This document shows positions 22,501 to 27,322 of a DNA stretch of 27,322 nucleotides, piece after piece. The notes below the pieces were generated by a model. The model saw nothing but the letters and a program-made list of their open reading frames with translations, was not told the DNA's origin and did no database searches. Source of the stretch: Paraphysomonas bandaiensis (Eukaryota > Chrysophyceae); contig CBFFRP010000600.1 in assembly GCA_965644295.1 (NCBI GenBank), forward strand, positions 1 to 27,322. Direction: 5' to 3'. Position numbers and translations under genes: made by a program. The stretch's first letter is position 1. Each line of letters starts with the position of its first letter.

Positions 22501-25323
22501 GACTCCAGTGAAAGTGCACTTGTTCCCCACATCCGCACAGGTCCACTCAGACCATACGGAGGTAATATCAGTTGCCTCAATGAAATCACACAGCGCTGCC
22601 TCTTCCAGGATAATTGTCGGTTCACTAGATGGTTGTCCTGAAGGGAAAGGAGTCGGGGCTGATGTGGGTCTCAAGCATTCGTGGTAACTGGTTTGTGTGA
22701 GGTAGAATGTTGTTAATTTAGTCATTGTACATAGCTCGGAAGGGTAGACATCTGAGAACATATTGCCATCACCTCTTAGATATTGCAATTTGGTTAGACT
22801 GGAAAGAGAGTCGGGGAGAGTACCCGTTAAGGAATTGTCACGTAGACTGAGATATCTAAGAGAAGTCATCTGACCCAGTGATGAGGGGAGAGGACCCGTT
22901 AAGGAATTGAAATATAGATGGAGATTACTAAGAGAAATCATCTGACCCAATGATGAGGGGAGTGTACCGATGAGAAAGTTGTGACCAATATCCAAATAAG
23001 TCAATGCAGTCATATCGCTGATAGATGAGGGGAGAGGACCCGTTAAGGAATTGCCATATAGATTGAGATATCTAAGAGAAGTCATCTGACCCAGTGATGA
23101 GGGGAGAGGACCCGTTAAGGAATTGTGAGATAAATAGAGATGTCTAAGGGAAGTCATCTGACCCAGTGATGAGGGGAGAGGACCCGTTAAGGAATTGGAA
23201 TGTAGACGGAGATCATCAAGAGAAATCATCTGACCCAATGATGAGGGGAGTGTACCGATGAGAAAGTTGTGACCAATATCCAAATAAGTCAATGCAGTCA
23301 TATCGCTGATAGATGAGGGGAGAGGACCCGTTAAGGAATTGCCATATAGATTGAGATATCTAAGAGAAGTCATCTGACCCAGTGATGAGGGGAGAGGACC
23401 CGTTAAGGAATTGTGAGATAAATAGAGATGTCTAAGGGAAGTCATCTGACCCAGTGATGAGGGGAGAGGACCCGTTAAGGAATTGGAATGTAGACGGAGA
23501 TCATCAAGAGAAGTCATCTGACCCAGTGATGAGGGGAGTGTACCGATGAGAGAGTTGTGACCAATATTCAAATATGTCAATGCAGTCATATCGCTGATAG
23601 ATGAGGGGAGAGGACCCGTTAAGGAATTGGAATGTAGACGGAGATCATCAAGAGAAGTCATCTGACCCAGTGATGAGGGGAGTGTACCGTTGAGAGAGTT
23701 GCCACCAAGTTGCAAATATGTCAATGCAGTCATATCGCTGATAGATGAGGGGAGGGATCCTGATATTCCATCATCATGTAAGTCCACTCTGGTTATGTTC
23801 GATCCTGTGCAGGTGACTCCAGTGAAGCTGCACTTGTTCCCCACATCCGCACAGGTCCACTCAGACCATACGGAGGTAACATCAGTCGCCTGAATGAAGT
23901 CACACAGCGCTGCCTCTTCCAGGTTAATTGTCGGTTCACTAGATGGTTGTCCTGAAGGGAAAGGAGTCGGGGCTGATGTGGGTCTCAAGCATTCATGGTA
24001 ACTGGTTTGTGTGAGGTAGAATGTTGTTAATTGAGTCATTGTGCATAGCTCGGAAGGGTAGACACCTGTGAACATGTTGTTCTCACCCCTTAGAACTCGT
24101 AATTTAGTTAGACTGGAAAAAGAGTCGGGGAGAGGACCCGCTAAGGAATTGTCATGTAGATAGAGAACACTAAGAGAAGTCATCTGACCCAGTGATGAGG
24201 GGAGAGGACCCGTTAAGGAATTGGAAGGTAGATTGAGATAACTAAGAGAAGTCATCTGACCCAGTGATGAGGGGAGAGGACCCGTTAAGGAATTGTAATA
24301 CAGACTGAGACTACTAAGAGAAGTCATCTGACCCAGTGATGAGGGGAGTGTACCGTAGAGAGAGTTGTAACCAATATTCAAAAACGTCAATGCAGTCATA
24401 TCGCTGATAGACGAGGGGAGAGATCCTGATATTCCATCATAATATAAGTCCACTCTGGTTATGTTCGATCCTGTGCAGGTGACTCCTCTGAAGCTGCACT
24501 TGTTCCCCACACCCGCACAGGTCCACTCAGACCATACGGAGGTAACATCAGTCGCCTGAATGAAGTCACACAGCGCTGCCTCTTCCAGGTTAATTGTCGG
24601 TTCACTAGATGGTTGTCCTGAAGGGAAAGGAGTCGGGGCTGATGTGGGTCTCAAGCATTCATGGTAACTGGTTTGTGTGAGGTAGAATGTTGTTAATTGA
24701 GTCATTGTGCATAGCTCGGAAGGGTAGACACCTGTGAACATGTTGTTCTCACCCCTTAGAACTCGTAATTTAGTTAGACTGGAAAAAGAGTCGGGGAGAG
24801 GACCCGCTAAGGAATTGTCATGTAGATAGAGAACACTAAGAGAAGTCATCTGACCCAGTGATGAGGGGAGAGGACCCGTTAAGGAATTGGAAGGTAGATT
24901 GAGATAACTAAGAGAAGTCATCTGACCCAGTGATGAGGGGAGAGGACCCGTTAAGGAATTGTAATACAGACTGAGACTACTAAGAGAAGTCATCTGACCC
25001 AGTGATGAGGGGAGTGTACCGTAGAGAGAGTTGTAACCAATATTCAAAAACGTCAATGCAGTCATATCGCTGATAGACGAGGGGAGAGATCCTGATATTC
25101 CATCATAATATAAGTCCACTCTGGTTATGTTCGATCCTGTGCAGGTGACTCCTCTGAAGCTGCACTTGTTCCCCACACCCGCACAGGTCCACTCAGACCA
25201 TACGGAGGTAACATCAGTCGCCTGAATGAAGTCACACAGCGCTGCCTCTTGAGAGGCTACTGAGGCAACTGTGAGTGTTATCTGAGACACAAACACACAG
25301 AGAATGAGTGGATTCATATACAT
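7544..25323 (-). CDS. Giant LRR / PSGQ-repeat / REJ / GPS-like multi-pass membrane receptor (six exons, two frameshifts)
   Basis: Minus-strand exons: 25323-10092, 10041-9877, 9812-9190, 9134-8953, 8872-8830, 8756-7544 (TAA). All join in frame with GT-AG introns. The ATG at 25323 (or 25317) is preferred over 25392 because it gives a signal peptide. Allowing for two 2-nt insertions (21524-21530, 19050-19056) the product is about 5,817 residues. Order: signal peptide 1-25; seven capped LRR modules to about 2440; a PSGQ/PTGQ tract to about 3490; a REJ-like region about 3850-4180; Cys-rich EGF-like repeats about 4400-4540; a GPS-like motif about 4810-4870. Then come a membrane span near 4945 and about seven more, and a Ser/Asp-rich tail. 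This resembles polycystin-1 without PLAT, so a surface adhesion or mechanosensing role is inferred. Unless the shifts are bypassed, the reading frame ends at 21511 and the membrane part is lost. Gene finders may report three separate ORFs (21511-25392, 19037-21445, 10086-18971). Confidence 0.72.
8757..8829 (-). other. Intron 5 of the giant receptor gene
   Basis: On the - strand it starts GTGAGT after GAAGA and ends TTTTGCAG before ATTTCGCC; 73 bp. Splicing joins GA to A to make a Glu codon and keeps the frame into exon 6. Strong match to consensus at both ends. Confidence 0.75.
8873..8952 (-). other. Intron 4 of the giant receptor gene
   Basis: Starts GTAAAAAG after GGTAGAG and ends GTTTGTAG before CGTCACCG; 80 bp, phase 1. 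It is supported by the open frame it creates through the 43-bp exon 5 (8830-8872). Confidence 0.65.
9135..9189 (-). other. Intron 3 of the giant receptor gene
   Basis: Starts GTATGTGT after CCTGGTG and ends TTTCTTGCAG before CTTAGGAAG; 55 bp. It makes a TG-C Cys codon. Exon 4 (8953-9134) then encodes a Lys/Glu-rich, probably helical segment. Confidence 0.78.
9813..9876 (-). other. Intron 2 of the giant receptor gene
   Basis: Starts GTACATAG after CTGAAG and ends TTCATTAG before GCTATCATG; 64 bp, phase 0. Exon 3 (9190-9812) opens with a hydrophobic stretch, AIMIASVICSIFSMFG, a likely membrane span. Confidence 0.78.
10042..10091 (-). other. Intron 1 of the giant receptor gene
   Basis: Starts GTATAGTT after TTTGAG and ends CATATAG before TATCCAGAAG; 50 bp, phase 0. 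Exon 2 (9877-10041) encodes 55 residues with four Cys between two membrane spans, suggesting an extracellular, disulfide-bonded loop. Confidence 0.78.
14850..17995 (-). repeat. PSGQ/PTGQ coding minisatellite (12-bp unit)
   Basis: About 3.1 kb of tandem 12-bp units encoding tetrapeptides such as PSGQ, PTGQ, PTGE and PSCQ, all in the giant gene's frame. Such tracts are known as extended linkers in stramenopile surface proteins. A higher-order pattern recurs: IPTGQPSCQPTGEPSGEPTG, then QPSRQPSGQP. Copies towards 14850 are more varied and degenerate (PFGEPTAPPFVQPTALPSG), as expected at an array edge. Cys and Arg occupy recurring slots. Other frames are also open because the unit is a multiple of three; those ORFs are shadows. 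Confidence 0.92.
16270..17960 (-). repeat. 840-bp near-perfect tandem duplication inside the PSGQ tract
   Basis: Positions 16270-17109 and 17110-17949 match at every point compared, and the match runs on to about 17960. The shift is 840 bp, 70 tetrapeptide units, so the frame is kept. The lack of divergence in a fast-changing array marks a very recent unequal exchange. Confidence 0.85.
18286..18300 (-). other. Six-base in-frame deletion in an LRR of module 7
   Basis: One repeat reads PSSLMTSL where all others read PSSLGQMTSL; GQ is lost by a 6-nt deletion. The frame is preserved, in contrast to the TA insertions elsewhere in the array. Confidence 0.8.
19050..19056 (-). other. TA insertion, frameshift 2 in the giant gene
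   Basis: The + strand reads gtcatatatagatag where intact repeats (for example at 18181) read gtcatatagatag. The two extra bases move the frame, giving a premature TAA at 19037-19039. The downstream frame resumes as a normal LRR C-cap. Confidence 0.85.
21524..21530 (-). other. TA insertion, frameshift 1 in the giant gene
   Basis: Identical to the insertion 2,474 bp away: an extra TA in an LRR gives a premature TAA at 21511-21513. Translation from the signal peptide would stop here after about 1,270 residues, with four LRR modules and no membrane anchor. Confidence 0.85.
23850..25248 (-). repeat. 666-bp tandem duplication of a whole LRR module
   Basis: Sequence from about 23850 is repeated 666 bp further on and appears identical through the second copy. 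666 bp is 222 codons, one complete module with N-cap, five LRRs and C-cap. Modules 1 and 2 are therefore the same protein unit. Confidence 0.88.
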
Positions 25324-25490
25324 ACACACATGAGGGCATCTTGTGATGCATACGAGGGACTGTCGTGTGGTGGAACTAAGAGTCCATCTCATACTAGTGG
25401 AACAAATACCGGAATACGATCTTCAGATGGATCACAGCAAGCACTGAGTACGTACAGCAGTATGAACAACAGACACCTCAGAATGGGGGC

Positions 25491-25500
25491 TTTTTATATA
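25491..25500 (-). promoter_or_regulatory. TATA-like box upstream of the giant gene
   Basis: On the - strand this reads TATATAAAAA, about 170 bp upstream of the preferred ATG at 25323. It is the only strong TATA-like match close to the signal-peptide start. A transcription start some 30 bp downstream would give a 5' UTR of about 140 nt. Confidence 0.4.
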
Positions 25501-25509
25501 AAAAACACA

Positions 25510-26344
25510 GTATTTATACCCAAATATTGAAAAAGTGGTATATTCTTAAAAATAGACATAAAATCATCTATTTTCATGACTTTTTCACCTGAAGTCGAGT
25601 GTGTATGTCAGTATGGCAAGATCACTCAGTGTTGCTCGCACAGGCAGCTGGAGCCCCCGACAGACTCTCGAAGGGTCGCATATGAGTCCAGTAGACCATA
25701 ATTCACATTGCAGTCTCTCCTAACGACCTCGATAAGCGCATGTTGCAGCATCTCAATGAGGCAGCGAACCCCCCAACAAGGAGCATAAGGAGGCTGTGCA
25801 GGCCAGTATGGTCCGTAAGGGAAGATTAAGCGCAAGCTGGTTGGAGCTTGTTAGCGATGGAGCAGGAGGGTGTTTACCGGCTTCAGTTCCTATGAAGCGC
25901 ATGGTGAACCGGGCCCAGAGCACACTCCCCCCTCCTGGGAGCCTACTACTAGAGGCAGTCCACCCACGTATACCCACAAATGGAGGTAATGGTCTCTGGA
26001 TGCACTTTCTACCCGTGACCAGTGTATGCAGGGTCTGTGCAATACTTCCGATGCGGGTGTAAGGGTCTGCATGGCCTGTCTCCGACATACTGGTCGCTGA
26101 GGCTGGGTTGCCATGCTAGGAGTCCTATTCAATGCTGAAGAGCTGCAGTCAGAGTACTGGTTCAGGTATGAGAGAAGCTTGAGGCTTTAGTCATCGTGGA
26201 ACGAGTTCTTTACTTCTGTGTTTTGCTATGAATAATAATAATATGAGTGATTATTTGTTGTCTGCTGATGAATGCGTTATTAATAGTTAGTCGCGCTCTG
26301 CGCTTCCAAGCACAACATTATAGTCTTGAAGTATCACTTGTAAT
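25510..26344. other. Unassigned region upstream of the giant gene
   Basis: No gene recognised. The part from about 25580 to 26170 looks richer in G and C than its surroundings and has short overlapping ORFs on both strands, none with a known motif. An imperfect hairpin can form from 26017 to 26095: GACCAGTGTATG at the left pairs with CATACTGGTC at the right. It may be a decayed mobile element or a non-coding RNA. Confidence 0.3.
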
Positions 26345-26394
26345 AACGCACTATAGCCACGTAAGTAGGGCACGCGAGATGCCACGTGGTCACA
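26345..26394 (-). repeat. Inverted LTR-like terminus related to the left 3' LTR
   Basis: Read on the - strand from 26394, this begins TGTGACCACGTGGCAT and continues with TGCCCTA and TACGTGGCTATAGT at the same spacing as the LTR starting at 6128. Similarity fades after about 50 bases, as between LTRs of related families. No matching far end or target-site duplication was found, so it may be a solo or truncated LTR. Confidence 0.5.
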
Positions 26395-26609
26395 ACTCGC
26401 AATCAACATCAAGAACGGAAGTGGTCGCACCTTGGTGCTTGCGGCGACGCACAAGCAGCTTCTGTAGCGTTAAATAGTAGGATAATGGAATTTGTGCTGA
26501 TTAGTTATGGGTAGAGGTCTAACTAGTACGTCTAGCGTTCAACTAGCCACTATATTGGTACAGGTTTTTAACGCCTATTGCTAAATAAAAAGACTTTCAA
26601 TATATATAT
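26395..26609. other. AT-rich spacer between LTR-like end and hAT element
   Basis: About 215 bp with no ORF or recognisable signal. It ends in atatatat immediately before the proposed left terminal repeat of the hAT element. Confidence 0.4.
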
Positions 26610-27319
26610 CAGGCCCTGGTCACTAATAATTATATGACAGTTGTGGAAGTCACAGTTGGAGTATTTTATGTATTATCCATCCATTTTTTTAATTTTATAA
26701 CGCACTTTGTGGAAGTCATCCTATATTATCACTACATATCATAGTGACATACTTCATAGAAAAAAATTAGACATTTGCAACTGGATTCGTCCATGGAGGT
26801 TGGTGTACCCGACAGAAATAACGAGGACGAGAGTGAAGGAACTGATTTTTCACAGCGTGTTCTAGACAGCGCTGAGGTCACCAAGAGAGCTCGACTTGGT
26901 ACCTATGAGTCCAACTACCGCTGCTTGCTTCATATTGAAGCACAATCTAATGTTGTTGAGAGGCTCTTTAGTCGTGCAAAGTTGATTATGACACCTGAGC
27001 GTAGAAACATGAATCCATATCGTCTAGAATCGTTGCTATTCCTACGAGCCAATTACATGTTGTGAGATGTTTATACCTTCCATGAAGCCCTGCAAGAAGA
27101 TCCTGCTGTGCCAGTAGAGAGTGAGAAGTAGTTAAAATTTGTAGTCTGCTATTTAACTAAAAATTAGTAATTAAGGGAGCACAAAACTATCTATTATATG
27201 AGTGGTGTTATCTACTTTAAGTTAGATACTATAATTGCCGGGACTTTTTTCATTAATGCCATTATAATTGCCGGGAACTGGACTACCATTAATGGGCCAT
27301 TAATGGTTACCAGGCCCTG
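26610..27319 (+). mobile_element. Short hAT-type element with imperfect terminal inverted repeats
   Basis: The left end is CAGGCCCTGGTCACTAATAA; the inverse of the right end starts CAGGGCCTGGTAACCATTAA. They agree at 17 of 21 positions and fit the hAT CAGGG-type terminus. Subterminal direct repeats are present: tataattgccggga at 27230 and 27263, ccattaatgg at 27286 and 27297, tgtggaagtca near 26643 and 26709. The element surrounds a coding fragment for a hAT dimerisation domain. At 710 bp it is far too short for an autonomous hAT and would be an internal-deletion derivative. The 8-bp target duplication is not supported: the left flank is atatatat, the right flank starts ctt. Confidence 0.5.
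26793..27065 (+). pseudogene. hAT transposase C-terminal dimerisation domain fragment
   Basis: From the ATG at 26793 it encodes 90 residues to TGA 27063-27065. The C-terminal half (SNVVERLFSRAKLIMTPERR and the following FLRAN) has the hATC signature S-N-x2-E-R-L-F-S, R-x-N-M and L-F-L-R-x-N, known from the dimerisation region of hAT transposases. The catalytic RNase H-like domain and BED finger are absent. The frame stays open after the TGA to a TAG near 27131 and keeps a plausible continuation (DVYTFHEAL), where related proteins usually have Trp before the Asp. The TGA is therefore probably a mutated Trp codon in a relic. A small functional DNA-binding or dimerising protein is less likely. 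Confidence 0.65.
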
Positions 27320-27322
27320 CTT

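Larger units (their letters stand above)
18580..23125 (-). repeat. 2,474-bp-offset segmental duplication in the LRR array
   Basis: About 18580-20650 matches about 21054-23125 almost base for base at an offset of 2,474 bp. One difference was seen (Leu versus Ser in an N-cap repeat, near 19959 versus 22433). 2,474 equals 824 codons plus two bases, and the two extra bases are the TA insertion carried in both copies. So the insertion came before the duplication, unless one copy is an assembly artefact. Confidence 0.82.
17995..25250 (-). repeat. Array of seven capped LRR modules
   Basis: Each module starts with an N-cap (AALCDFIQATD, then W-x2-W-T-C, C-x-F-x-G-V-x-C and GSNITRVDL). It continues with plant-type 24-residue LRRs (LTGPLPSSLGQMTSL) and closes with a C-cap ending SYHECLRPTSAPTPFPSGQP. 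Approximate starts on the - strand are 25250, 24590, 23924, 22607, 21305, 20133 and 18831. LRR number differs between modules. The N-cap matches the plant LRRNT_2 style and each carries an N-x-T glycosylation site. Module 7 runs straight into the PSGQ tract. The array is the presumed ligand-binding head of the receptor. Confidence 0.88.

Noticed and set aside
14850-25250. CRISPR-like regular repeats
   Set aside because: The repeats are protein-coding LRR and PSGQ units without unique spacers, in an intron-containing eukaryotic gene.
25324-25392. Start of the giant gene at the upstream ATG (25392)
   Set aside because: It adds 23 polar residues ahead of a clear signal peptide, which would hide it; the ATG at 25323 or 25317 is the better start for a secreted-end-out protein.
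1964-27065. Reassignment of TGA to Trp, suggested by TGA between gag and pol and TGA at a likely Trp position in the hAT fragment
   Set aside because: Pol and the long receptor frames encode many Trp with TGG and contain no in-frame TGA over many kilobases. With reassignment, some TGA would be expected there. Readthrough and mutation explain the two cases better.

Overview
The window looks like nuclear DNA of a eukaryotic microbe, most likely a stramenopile (heterokont). The reasons are short GT-AG introns (50-80 bp), a huge PTGQPSGQ-type extracellular linker and plant-style LRRs fused to a REJ/GPS-like multi-pass receptor, and Ty3/gypsy and hAT transposons. The lineage is an inference from recalled family features; no database search was possible.

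Left part (1 to about 6550): most of a Ty3/gypsy LTR retrotransposon on the + strand. Its 5' LTR lies outside the window. Visible are a leader, gag (149-1966), and pol (1967-5956) with protease, RT, RNase H and integrase in that order. A polypurine tract (6113-6124) and a 3' LTR starting TGTGACC at 6128 follow. Gag and pol share one frame and are split by a single TGA. The element is atypical: a CCCH finger in Gag, FDN in place of xxDD in RT, a D-x33-E integrase spacing and a long C-terminal extension.

Middle (7544-25323, - strand): I read this as one giant six-exon gene for a secreted-end-out membrane receptor of about 5.8 thousand residues. From the N-terminus it has a signal peptide, seven LRR modules each with its own N- and C-cap, a roughly 1,050-residue PSGQ/PTGQ tract, and REJ-like, EGF-like and GPS-like regions. 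About eight membrane segments and a cytoplasmic tail follow. The order resembles polycystin-1 but no PLAT domain was seen. Five introns near the 3' end could be placed to the base. The LRR block carries two copies of the same 2-nt TA insertion, 2,474 bp apart. They split the first exon into three reading frames, so this copy is either broken, variable or misassembled. Very recent in-frame tandem duplications (666 bp, 840 bp) show the locus is still expanding.

Right part (25324-27322): a TATA-like promoter for the giant gene, about 600 bp of unrecognised DNA with a possible hairpin, and an inverted LTR-like end (26345-26394) related to the left element's LTR. Last is a small hAT-type element (26610-27319) with imperfect terminal inverted repeats and a fragment coding for a transposase dimerisation domain.
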